Shown here: positions 16,277 through 24,423 of the stretch, piece by piece
How the letters are laid out: every line of letters begins with the position of its first letter
Numbering within the stretch: position 1 is the first letter of the stretch
Origin: RGIG7213 sp045124505
GTDB lineage: Bacteria > Bacillota > Clostridia > Oscillospirales > CAG-272
DNA: 44,423 nt
Assembly (NCBI GenBank): GCA_045124505.1
Contig: JBGVLZ010000067.1
Coordinates: 1-44,423 of the forward strand
Reading direction: 5' to 3'
Made by a program: the position numbers and the translations under genes
Notes under the pieces: model-generated
Database searches by the model: none
Told to the model about the DNA's origin: nothing
Seen by the model: the letters and a program-made list of their open reading frames with translations, nothing else

Positions 16277-17524
16277 ATGAATTTGTTTGGCGGAGTAATT
16301 CCCGTAACAGGTGTTTCATTTGTTTTATTCTGCGTATTTGCCGTTCTTTTTATCGGCTATGCGCTCGGAAGAATAACGATAAAAGGCGTTTGCCTCGGTG
16401 ATGCAGGCGTATTTGTTATTGCGCTTTTGTTCGGTGCGATATTCAAGGATACGATCTTTGGCGAAGGCGCTAAATACGGTGAAATATTCATCGAAGCACT
16501 TGATGTTATAGAAAGTCTCGGTCTTATACTTTTCGTAACATCCGTTGGTTTTATTGCAGGACCTAAATTCTTCGGAAATATGAAGAAGAATTTTAAGTCT
16601 TACGTGCTTCTCGGTCTTGTTATTATCATCGCAGGCGGAGCTTCTGCGGCGGCATGTATCGGTATGGGTGAAGTTTTCGGATACGGTGCAAGTATTGCCG
16701 ATCAGGATGGCTTTGTTGCGATGATCGTCGGACTTCTTTCGGGCTCACTCACATCAACCCCCGCATTTTCAGCGGCAAAAGCTACAGTTGCTGAACAGTA
16801 TACATCGCTTGTATCTGTCGGCCACGGTATTGCTTATATCTTCGGTGTTATCGGTGTTGTACTTTTTGTACAGCTCGTTCCGAAGCTTTCAAAGGCTGAT
16901 ATGGATGCTGAACGTGCAAAGCTCGTTCAGGTTGATTCAGCAAATAAAAAGAGCTTTGTAGGTAAGCTTTTCAATATTGATGAGCATGGATTTGCGGCAT
17001 TTTCACTTGCGGCAGTGCTCGGTACATTTGTAGGTAAGATAAAGATACCGCTTAGCGCAGAGGGCCTTGACGGCACTTGCTTCTCGCTTACAACAACAGG
17101 CGGATGTCTTCTTGTTTCCCTTATTATCGGACACTTTGGCAGAGCGGGTAAGGTAAACCTTATGCCCGATACACATACGCTCAAGCTTTTCCGTGAGCTT
17201 GGCTTGGTACTGTTCCTTGTGGGTGCAGGTATCCCCGGCGGTGTTGACTTTGTTGCAAACTTCGACCCGATGTACTTTGTATACGGTATTATCATGACGA
17301 TCGTTCCTATGATAATCGGATTTATCTTTGCAAAATATGTTTTGAAGCTCAGCCTTCTCAATAACCTCGGTGCGATCACAGGCGGTATGACGAGTACTCC
17401 CGCACTCGGCACACTTATCGGTGTCGCTAAAACAGAGGATGTTGCGGCAGCGTATGCGGCAACATATCCGATAGCACTCATCGCTGTCGTTCTCGTTTCC
17501 CAGTTCTTGATAATATTGTTCTGA
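16277..17524 (+). CDS. AspT/YidE-family transporter, probable dicarboxylate carrier
   Basis: A 415-aa integral membrane protein with two copies of the aspartate-alanine exchanger (YidE duplication) domain. The paired signatures are SLTSTPAFSAAKA in the first half and GGMTSTPALGTLIG with AATYPIA in the second. The TrkA-C domains found in the middle of AspT are absent, making it shorter than AspT. As last gene of the operon it is well placed to export succinate, or exchange it for a C4-dicarboxylate or amino acid, but substrate is inferred from context only. Confidence 0.85.
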   Translation: MNLFGGVIPVTGVSFVLFCVFAVLFIGYALGRITIKGVCLGDAGVFVIALLFGAIFKDTIFGEGAKYGEIFIEALDVIESLGLILFVTSVGFIAGPKFFGNMKKNFKSYVLLGLVIIIAGGASAAACIGMGEVFGYGASIADQDGFVAMIVGLLSGSLTSTPAFSAAKATVAEQYTSLVSVGHGIAYIFGVIGVVLFVQLVPKLSKADMDAERAKLVQVDSANKKSFVGKLFNIDEHGFAAFSLAAVLGTFVGKIKIPLSAEGLDGTCFSLTTTGGCLLVSLIIGHFGRAGKVNLMPDTHTLKLFRELGLVLFLVGAGIPGGVDFVANFDPMYFVYGIIMTIVPMIIGFIFAKYVLKLSLLNNLGAITGGMTSTPALGTLIGVAKTEDVAAAYAATYPIALIAVVLVSQFLIILF

Positions 17525-17527
17525 ATA

Positions 17528-17563
17528 AAAAATTCTGCGGAAAATTTCCGCAGAATTTTTTTT
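17528..17563. terminator. Strong bidirectional terminator
   Basis: A near-perfect palindrome (TTCTGCGGAAA and TTTCCGCAGAA) flanked by A-run and T-run, 3 nt after the transporter stop and 2 nt beyond the convergent gene at 17566. It ends both transcripts. Confidence 0.95.
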
Positions 17564-17565
17564 GT

Positions 17566-18099
17566 TTAAAATTGTATTCCGTATGTTTTTGTGACAGGGT
17601 CTTCAAAAAGCGGGATGTGCGGAGGGGCGAAAGTGAATACAACGAACAAAACAGCAATAATACAAAGGCTTACTATTGGCTTTGTGCTGTTTTTGCAGTA
17701 TATATCCGAGCTGAACAGGCGTGTTTCGTAAACATATACTATGGCGGCGGTAATGAAAAATATCGCAATATTTACCCATGAAGGCGATTTGCCGATGGCG
17801 CCGTTGTAGGTATAGAAAATTGTGGGTATCAGAATAAGTGCAAGACATATTCCCTTTAATTTTATACACCAGAATCCGTCATACTTTTCTTTCAGAAATT
17901 TATTTTCGATAAATGCAAAAATAAACATAGGGAAGAATATCAGTTTCATATGTTCCCAAGTTGATTCGTTTATTCCCGAAAACGGGGACACGAGTATACT
18001 TTCATTTGTCCATTCATAAAGATAATGTAAAAGAGTTCCGAGAAGCCCTGTAAAGGCAAATCCGATAAGCTGCCAAAGCTGCATATTTTTCTTGCTCAT
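17566..18099 (-). CDS. DUF6512-like integral membrane protein
   Basis: A 177-aa protein with about five hydrophobic helices (near the N-terminus LIGFAFTGLLGTLLHYLY, then FFPMFIFAFI, LILIPTIFYTY, IAIFFITAAIVYVYE and IIAVLFVVFTFA). The GINESTWEHMKLIFFPM stretch is what I recognise from DUF6512 proteins of Clostridia, whose function is unknown. The ATG at 18099 is 7 nt after GGAAGG; a TTG further upstream is in frame but poorly placed. Confidence 0.75.
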   Translation of the reverse strand: MSKKNMQLWQLIGFAFTGLLGTLLHYLYEWTNESILVSPFSGINESTWEHMKLIFFPMFIFAFIENKFLKEKYDGFWCIKLKGICLALILIPTIFYTYNGAIGKSPSWVNIAIFFITAAIVYVYETRLFSSDIYCKNSTKPIVSLCIIAVLFVVFTFAPPHIPLFEDPVTKTYGIQF

Positions 18100-18169
18100 A
18101 TCCATACCTTCCAAAACAGTATTTATGATTATTTTATTCAGTTTTGTAAACGGTTATTCCTGTAAAACA

Positions 18170-18198
18170 TTGACTTATTCGATGTAATATGATATAAT
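18170..18198 (+). promoter_or_regulatory. Promoter of the nitroreductase gene
   Basis: TTGACT, 17 nt ending in TGA, TATAAT; 24 nt before the start codon. Confidence 0.8.
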
Positions 18199-18222
18199 TT
18201 TGAAAAATTATTCGGAGGATCT

Positions 18223-18744
18223 ATGGAAAACGAGGTTATAAAAACACTTACCGAAAGAAGAAGTGTCAGAAGATATATAAAAAAGCAGGTTGAAGAAGAA
18301 AAATTACAGCTTATTTTAAAAGCGGGAACGTATGCTCCTACGGGCATGGGCAGTCAATCGCCGATAATGGTAGTTGTTCAGGATGCTGAAACGATAAGCG
18401 TTTTAAGCCGCCTTAACGCAAAGGCTATGGGCTCGTCAGGTGATCCTTTTTACGGTGCACAGACGGTCGTTATTGTACTTGCAGATAAAAATGTGTGGAC
18501 TTGCGTTGAAGACGGAAGCCTCGTTATGGGCAACTTAATGAATGCGGCGTTTTCACTTGGTGTTGACTCTTGCTGGATACACCGGGCAAAAGAGGTTTTT
18601 GAAACAAAAGAGGGAAAAGAGCTTCTTAAAAAGTGGGGTATTCCCGATAATTACATCGGTGTCGGCAACTGCATTTTAGGATACAGAGAAGGTGCGTTAA
18701 GCTCTCCCAGACCAAGAAAAAGTAATTATATTTACAGAGTATAA
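18223..18744 (+). CDS. Nitroreductase family FMN enzyme
   Basis: A 173-aa flavoprotein of the nitroreductase superfamily: RRSVRRYIKKQ near the N-terminus binds FMN phosphate, followed by APTGMGSQSP, GSLVMGNLMNAAFSLGVDSCW and a C-terminal LGYREG. Family members reduce nitro groups, quinones or other flavin-reducible substrates with NAD(P)H; the substrate is not evident. GGAGG lies before the ATG. A lipoprotein gene follows after 35 nt with no terminator between, so the two probably share a transcript. Confidence 0.92.
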   Translation: MENEVIKTLTERRSVRRYIKKQVEEEKLQLILKAGTYAPTGMGSQSPIMVVVQDAETISVLSRLNAKAMGSSGDPFYGAQTVVIVLADKNVWTCVEDGSLVMGNLMNAAFSLGVDSCWIHRAKEVFETKEGKELLKKWGIPDNYIGVGNCILGYREGALSSPRPRKSNYIYRV

Positions 18745-18779
18745 ACAGCATCTGTAAGAGCTCAAGGAGTAATATTAAA

Positions 18780-20498
18780 ATGAACGGCGGAAAAAACATA
18801 AAAAGTACGGCGAGCTTTATTTTAATGCTTGCGACGATACTTATCTTTCAGACATGTATCGTTTCGTGCGGTAAAAAAAGTATAGAAACATATCCTGTAT
18901 ATACAGGCGAAAATTGGTCTCCCATACCCGAAACCGAAGAAGAAACATTTTTTGATATTAATGAAACGATAGATCTGGTAACTCCCGATGTTCCGAGCGA
19001 TATCAATTATATCGAGATTGCGAGTGAGGACGATGTGTATGCTTTGGGAAGAATTTTATCTTTAAAAGCAACGAAAACTAATTTATTCGGTTCGGATTAT
19101 GATGTGAATTCTGACATTGCTGATTTCAATGTGCCGGATGATATAGTTGATACCGATGCTAAAATAGCTTATCTTTCATCAGCTTCATATAAGCTGTTAA
19201 ATGATATCACTTTGACGTTACATAACGCAGATAGCGGATTCTTTCTTGGTATAGGCAGTAAGGAATATCCTTTTAAAGGTATTTTTGACGGTAACGGAAA
19301 GACTATAACATTGAAAAGCAGTAACAATATTTCACTCAACGCTGATCTGAACCCGAATATAGGTTTGTTTGCTAACGCAGAAAGTGCGCAGATATTGAAT
19401 ACGAATGTCAATGTGGAAAATGATATTTTGATAAATAAAAGCGCAAACGTTGTAAAGCTCGGTGTGCTGGCGGGCAGTATAAAAGATTGTCTTATAAGCG
19501 GATGTAATGTTGCAGTTACAAATGCAAAAATCGGAGTGGATTTTGCTAAGGGCGAAACGGATATCAATAGGGCGTTTATAGGCGGTGTAGCAGGAGAATG
19601 TGAATATTCGGTAATTCAGAACAGTAATGTTACTTTGACTGACGGAACCGTATATGCAAAAGGATATCTTGTGGATACCGAAGCATGGTGTGCAAACTTT
19701 TCTGTTGGAGGAATTGTGGGATTTTCCTGCGAAGGCTCTAATAATGCAGTGAATATAGGCAAAATAGGGAACCAATTATTGAACTGTAAAGTCAAAGCAT
19801 CAGCTTTACAGCAGAAAGATGTAATTTATGCATCTATTGAATATGGAGATGAAGTGGACGTCGGCGGAATCGTTGGCTGTACATTCAACAATTTTGTAGC
19901 ACGAAAGTGTTTTGTTGAAATTTCAAACGGAAATATCGTAGGCGAAAAAAGAGGTACAACTGATAATGCAGGCGGCGGAACAAATGTGGGCGGTATCGTA
20001 GGAAGATTGGATCACACAGGGGAATTATATCGCTGTGATGTCGTTGGTGACAATTTGAATATTATTTCAAGATCTCCCGAAAATTACAGCTCAGCAGGCG
20101 GAATCGTCGGTTGGGACATTGGCCCGTACCACAGAGAAGTTATATCGATTAATGCATGCTATTTTGATGGCGGCGGAACATCTAAAATAATTTCAGACAT
20201 ATCACCTGATGATACGAAAGATATATGGAATATTACAGGCGGTATAGTAGGACTCGGTGCGTATCAGATCAAAGACTGTGTTGTGAAAAATGTAACGTTG
20301 GAAAACCTTTCTCAAGGTGTTGACAGATCTTATGTGGGAGGGATTTGCGGTATATTCAATAACAAAAGCGGATTATGGATCAATAATGAATTTTTTACAG
20401 CGGGAACACCTGAGGTAATAAATTGTAAAACGATCAATCTGACATTTAACACCACAGAAAATGTCAAGAAGAATGATGTCTATCCTGCCACTAAATAG
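18780..20498 (+). CDS. Secreted lipoprotein with GLUG-like repeats
   Basis: A 572-aa protein. A hydrophobic signal (about residues 11-29) ends in IVSC with Cys30 as likely lipid attachment site. The body has repeated glycine-rich units such as FIGGVAGECEYSVIQNSNV, VGGIVGFSCEGS, VGGIVGCTFNNF, VGGIVGRLDHTGELYRC, AGGIVGW and TGGIVGLG, spaced 40-60 residues apart. These look like GLUG-type repeats of beta-helical surface adhesins. It has no dockerin and no catalytic motif. CAAGGAG lies upstream and a strong terminator follows. Confidence 0.75.
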   Translation: MNGGKNIKSTASFILMLATILIFQTCIVSCGKKSIETYPVYTGENWSPIPETEEETFFDINETIDLVTPDVPSDINYIEIASEDDVYALGRILSLKATKTNLFGSDYDVNSDIADFNVPDDIVDTDAKIAYLSSASYKLLNDITLTLHNADSGFFLGIGSKEYPFKGIFDGNGKTITLKSSNNISLNADLNPNIGLFANAESAQILNTNVNVENDILINKSANVVKLGVLAGSIKDCLISGCNVAVTNAKIGVDFAKGETDINRAFIGGVAGECEYSVIQNSNVTLTDGTVYAKGYLVDTEAWCANFSVGGIVGFSCEGSNNAVNIGKIGNQLLNCKVKASALQQKDVIYASIEYGDEVDVGGIVGCTFNNFVARKCFVEISNGNIVGEKRGTTDNAGGGTNVGGIVGRLDHTGELYRCDVVGDNLNIISRSPENYSSAGGIVGWDIGPYHREVISINACYFDGGGTSKIISDISPDDTKDIWNITGGIVGLGAYQIKDCVVKNVTLENLSQGVDRSYVGGICGIFNNKSGLWINNEFFTAGTPEVINCKTINLTFNTTENVKKNDVYPATK

Positions 20499-20514
20499 TA
20501 AAAATTAAGTCATT

Positions 20515-20551
20515 AAAGGAGCTTTATCTCACTACGGTAAAGCTCCTTTTT
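20515..20551 (+). terminator. Terminator after the GLUG lipoprotein gene
   Basis: AAAGGAGCTTTA pairs with TAAAGCTCCTTT and is followed by T residues, 17 nt after the stop codon. Confidence 0.9.
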
Positions 20552-20657
20552 CGTTTCAAAATAAAATATTGACCACTTCGTTTTGAGTATGATACAACAA
20601 AATAAACCGCTATTGAGTTAAATACTTGTCGCATGCGTGCAGTTAATCATTTTTTAC

Positions 20658-20686
20658 TTGACTTATTGTTAAAAACATGATAATAT
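20658..20686 (+). promoter_or_regulatory. Promoter of EEP nuclease paralogue 1
   Basis: TTGACT, 17 nt ending in TGA, TAATAT. The leader to the start codon is about 75 nt. Confidence 0.7.
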
Positions 20687-20768
20687 TAACATAATGATCC
20701 GAAAAGGTTTGCTCAAAAGCTTACCTTGTATGAATCACAATAAATGATGGAGGTAAAAAATATCGGTT

Positions 20769-23700
20769 ATGAATAAAAAATTTATTTTTAAGTCTGTAGC
20801 AACATTACTTGCGTTGTCATTTTTAACGGCTTCTGTTTGTGCGTCGTTTATTGATGCGCCAAGTCCGACAAACCAAAAGGCGGGGGCAACATCGCTTCAA
20901 ATCAAAAACGGTATGATAGTGGACATCGGGGCAGGTACCAAAGCATATTATATTACCGATGCATTTGCCGGTGATACTTGCAGTGTAAAGGATCATGACG
21001 GTAAAGTTATCAGCGTAAATGAAACTGTCGCAAGCGGATATACGCTTGTTAATTACACCACGTCCGAAACACTGAAAATCATCGTAAACGGAGATGTAAA
21101 CGGCGACGGAATTGTTAACGGAGTGGATATAATACGTGCAAAGAAGCACCTTAACGGAGATAATTTGCAGTCAAGTTACATCGAAGCGATTGACTTTGAC
21201 AATGACGGCAAATATACAAATTCTGACGTTGATATGATGGCTGCGGCTGTTTTGGAAGGACCGTGCGAAATGCCCGATACGGAAGATCTTCCTTTGACGG
21301 AGATGGAGCCTGCTAATATCGGAAGCAACTTCTGGGCTAATATCAAAGGTGTCGGATCGAACTACAACATCGCGCTTTCGGGTGATACAGCGCTTATTCG
21401 CTATCCCAATACAGGATATAATCAGACATGGAGATTCATTCGCTTCTCGGATGGAAGCTATGAGATAACTAACCTCAAAACAGGTAAATCCCTTGACTGC
21501 GATGCAGGATTAGGCACTCCCGGAACACCTGTCAATACATATGTTTCGAATAACAGTAATGCTCAAAGATGGTATATTTACGATGTCGAAGGCGATCTTG
21601 TCCTTGCTCCGAAATGCAGTACGGAAGCATGTGTACTTGAGACCGTAGATGGCGGCACGGTAAGCGGAACAAAGCTTCAGCTTGGAACATATTCCAAAAT
21701 GTCTAAATCACAGCAGTTTAAGATTATAAAGCTCACAAAGAGTGAGGCTGAAAAGGATCTTGCAATAAGCGAAATATGCGCAACACCTTCGGACGGTGCA
21801 TATGAGTTTATGGAGATCATAAACACATCTGATAAGGCAGTAAATCTCAATAAGTACTCACTTTACAGATTCGGTTTTGCTAACAGCGGTAAATACGAAA
21901 GCAACGGGTACAATACCGTTCTCGGTCTTGTATCCGGCACAGGTGCCGATACATCGCTCAAGTCGATGGCGGCGGTAAATCTTTCGTCATATAATGTAAA
22001 CATCCAGCCGAAGGGTATCGTCGTTCTTTGGTTTGTGTCTTATGCAAACAGAACGCTCACGGTTGACAATTTCAAGTCGTACTGGACGGGACAGGGCAGT
22101 GATATGACAAATGTTACGGTAGTCCCTGTAGCTGTACATGACGGCACGGCTGACCTTTATGCGGCTACGAACATCAACAGCGGCTGCGGCACAGGCTTCT
22201 TGCCCGATATGAAGGCAATATCTGCATTCTCGCTTATCAAAAACACAGCTCTTAATACAAGACTTGAAAACGGAACAGAGCTTAAAAATCTTACAGCAAG
22301 TACGGATGCTCCTCTTGCGTACAATATGACGGCAGAGCTTCAGAGCAGAGCTGACTCGATAGCCATTCACATTGTAGAGCCGACAGTATCTGAAGACGGC
22401 TCACGCAACTTCTATAACTATGTTGACTATGAAGCGTATGCACACGCATCCACGCTGGCACAGAAGGAGCCTATGCGCACATACACACACGTATTTGCGG
22501 CAGTTCCTTATGCGGCACAGGTTATGGGCTCATATACAAATGCAGGTTATCCCACAGTACTCAGTCAGTATATCAATCTTAATTCTGCAGGTGAAACAAA
22601 TGTTGTTACTGTAGGTGTGGATAACGGTATCAAGAAGACAAAGGGAACTCCCGGTACAAGATCCTGCGCTCAGTTTGCATTTCTTGACGTAACGGGTGCA
22701 TCCGCTGATGCTTCAGGAAACGTAACATTTACAGGTAAGTTTGAATACGATCAGTACAGTAAGATAGGATTTGTTATCACAACCATTGATACGGCAACAG
22801 GTCAAACTATTGCTTCAAAGTCGGTAAATACAACAACATTCAAGCAGGTAGACGGCGGATATTCATATTCCGTTAAGGTAAGCGGTCTTCCCGTTAACGA
22901 CGGAAGTGTTGTTCTTTCCGTAATTCCTTATGCTATATATTCGGAAACGGGCACACGTATAAACGGTATTTCCAGATGGATCAGATGTCCTCTTGTAAGT
23001 GCTACTATCAGCGGTGAAAGCATAGAAGGACTCAAGGTGACTTATCTTGCGAGTGAAGCAAATGCTCCTGCAAATGATGTAACGGGTATCAAGGAAGCTG
23101 TTGAGCTTCTTGCAAACGATATAGAGTATTACACAGGTGTAGAAGTACAAACAGGCATATACGATCCCAGAGCATCATATCCCCAGATCGTTATCGCAAC
23201 GTCGGGTAACGGCGCAGGCGGTAATGCACTTGTTGCAAATAACAAGACGGTAGGTGTTGACCAGTACAGCATCGTAAGCAAAACAACAGGCGAGATCTAT
23301 ATCGTGGGCGGTAATGCGATCGCCGCTGAGTTTGCTTCACAGCAGCTTGTACAGCTTCTCATGAATGCAACAGGTACAGTAGAGCTTACAAGCATCTGTT
23401 CTGATACTCCCAAGACACTCAATACAAAGAACGATCATCTTCCCATTACTGACGGCGCTGAGTACAGATTCATGACGATGAATATGCTTTGGTACAGCAG
23501 CCATCCCGATACAAGCAGATATGACAGATTTATTGAGTTTATCAATTACTATTCTCCCGATGTTATCGGTCTTCAGGAATGCTGTACTGAAAATATGAAC
23601 AGATTTATTCCTATGCTTAAAGCGGAAGGCTATACTGTAATTCAGCAGGATGTATATTCAGGATCATATAACAACACAGTTCCGCTTGCATATAAGACGT

Positions 23701-24230
23701 CAAAATTCACTTGTATTGACAAGGGCTGGGAGCAGCTGCCCGGCGGAAGTAAGTTCTTCGGTGTCACTTGGGCAGTTCTGAAGGATAAGACAACGTCACA
23801 GACCTTTGGTGTAACGACATCGCACTTCTACAATGAGGGTGCGCTTGAGGATAAGGTAATTATCCGTCAGGATAACACAAAAAGGGTACTTGCCATTACA
23901 AACAACATCATCAGCAAACACGGATGTGAGGTTATCAATATGGGCGACTACAACATGCGTTCATTTGATGAGGCATACCATATGATGGTGGACAGCGGAA
24001 TTCTTGAAGATACAAGATTCACAGCGTTCAGGAAAAACGGAATAATGATTCGAGGCGGTCACGTTCTCAATTCCACGACACCTTTAGAGGGCTCGGCTTC
24101 CAGAGTTATCGACTTCTTCTTCACAACATCTAAGGTAAATGTGCTCCGTTCAAGATCAGTTGTCAATATGACATCTGCAACTACAACGGACCATAGCCCT
24201 GTATATACAGATATTTCGTTTATAAAATAA
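20769..24230 (+). CDS. Secreted dockerin protein with ricin-B, lamin-tail and EEP nuclease domains (copy 1)
   Basis: A 1153-aa extracellular protein. Signal peptide 1-26; a small beta domain (about 40-105); type I dockerin at about 107-163 with two calcium loops (GDVNGDGIVNGVD and DFDNDGKYTNSD); ricin-B-like trefoil about 183-325; lamin-tail-like domain from about 333 (AISEICATPSDGAYEFMEI); an unassigned middle; a segment resembling glycosidase N-terminal beta-sandwiches (ELLANDIEYYTGVEV). The C-terminal EEP domain keeps MNMLW, LQECC, GDYN and TDHSPV, the metal and phosphate ligands of DNase I-like enzymes. Likely a nuclease or phosphodiesterase carried on cohesin scaffolds. The GGAGG is about 15 nt from the ATG, unusually far. 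Confidence 0.85.
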   Translation: MNKKFIFKSVATLLALSFLTASVCASFIDAPSPTNQKAGATSLQIKNGMIVDIGAGTKAYYITDAFAGDTCSVKDHDGKVISVNETVASGYTLVNYTTSETLKIIVNGDVNGDGIVNGVDIIRAKKHLNGDNLQSSYIEAIDFDNDGKYTNSDVDMMAAAVLEGPCEMPDTEDLPLTEMEPANIGSNFWANIKGVGSNYNIALSGDTALIRYPNTGYNQTWRFIRFSDGSYEITNLKTGKSLDCDAGLGTPGTPVNTYVSNNSNAQRWYIYDVEGDLVLAPKCSTEACVLETVDGGTVSGTKLQLGTYSKMSKSQQFKIIKLTKSEAEKDLAISEICATPSDGAYEFMEIINTSDKAVNLNKYSLYRFGFANSGKYESNGYNTVLGLVSGTGADTSLKSMAAVNLSSYNVNIQPKGIVVLWFVSYANRTLTVDNFKSYWTGQGSDMTNVTVVPVAVHDGTADLYAATNINSGCGTGFLPDMKAISAFSLIKNTALNTRLENGTELKNLTASTDAPLAYNMTAELQSRADSIAIHIVEPTVSEDGSRNFYNYVDYEAYAHASTLAQKEPMRTYTHVFAAVPYAAQVMGSYTNAGYPTVLSQYINLNSAGETNVVTVGVDNGIKKTKGTPGTRSCAQFAFLDVTGASADASGNVTFTGKFEYDQYSKIGFVITTIDTATGQTIASKSVNTTTFKQVDGGYSYSVKVSGLPVNDGSVVLSVIPYAIYSETGTRINGISRWIRCPLVSATISGESIEGLKVTYLASEANAPANDVTGIKEAVELLANDIEYYTGVEVQTGIYDPRASYPQIVIATSGNGAGGNALVANNKTVGVDQYSIVSKTTGEIYIVGGNAIAAEFASQQLVQLLMNATGTVELTSICSDTPKTLNTKNDHLPITDGAEYRFMTMNMLWYSSHPDTSRYDRFIEFINYYSPDVIGLQECCTENMNRFIPMLKAEGYTVIQQDVYSGSYNNTVPLAYKTSKFTCIDKGWEQLPGGSKFFGVTWAVLKDKTTSQTFGVTTSHFYNEGALEDKVIIRQDNTKRVLAITNNIISKHGCEVINMGDYNMRSFDEAYHMMVDSGILEDTRFTAFRKNGIMIRGGHVLNSTTPLEGSASRVIDFFFTTSKVNVLRSRSVVNMTSATTTDHSPVYTDISFIK

Positions 24231-24240
24231 TTCAAATCAC

Positions 24241-24277
24241 GGACGGCTTATTCTTTAAATGAGCCGTCCATGTTTTT
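24241..24277 (+). terminator. Terminator of EEP copy 1
   Basis: GGACGGCT pairs with AGCCGTCC, then CATGTTTTTT, 11 nt after the stop. Confidence 0.9.
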
Positions 24278-24314
24278 TCGTGAATTTATGTATACTGAAT
24301 TTTATGTCTATACC

Positions 24315-24343
24315 TTGACATGTTTTCTTTAATGTGATAAAAT
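24315..24343 (+). promoter_or_regulatory. Promoter of EEP copy 2
   Basis: TTGACA, 17 nt ending in TGA, TAAAAT; leader of about 75 nt, similar to copy 1. Confidence 0.75.
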
Positions 24344-24423
24344 AAATTTAATGGATGCTTATCCGCTGTATGTGCGGTTATAAGCGGTACTTATAACAAG
24401 GATAAGGAGAAAGCGGGAATTAT

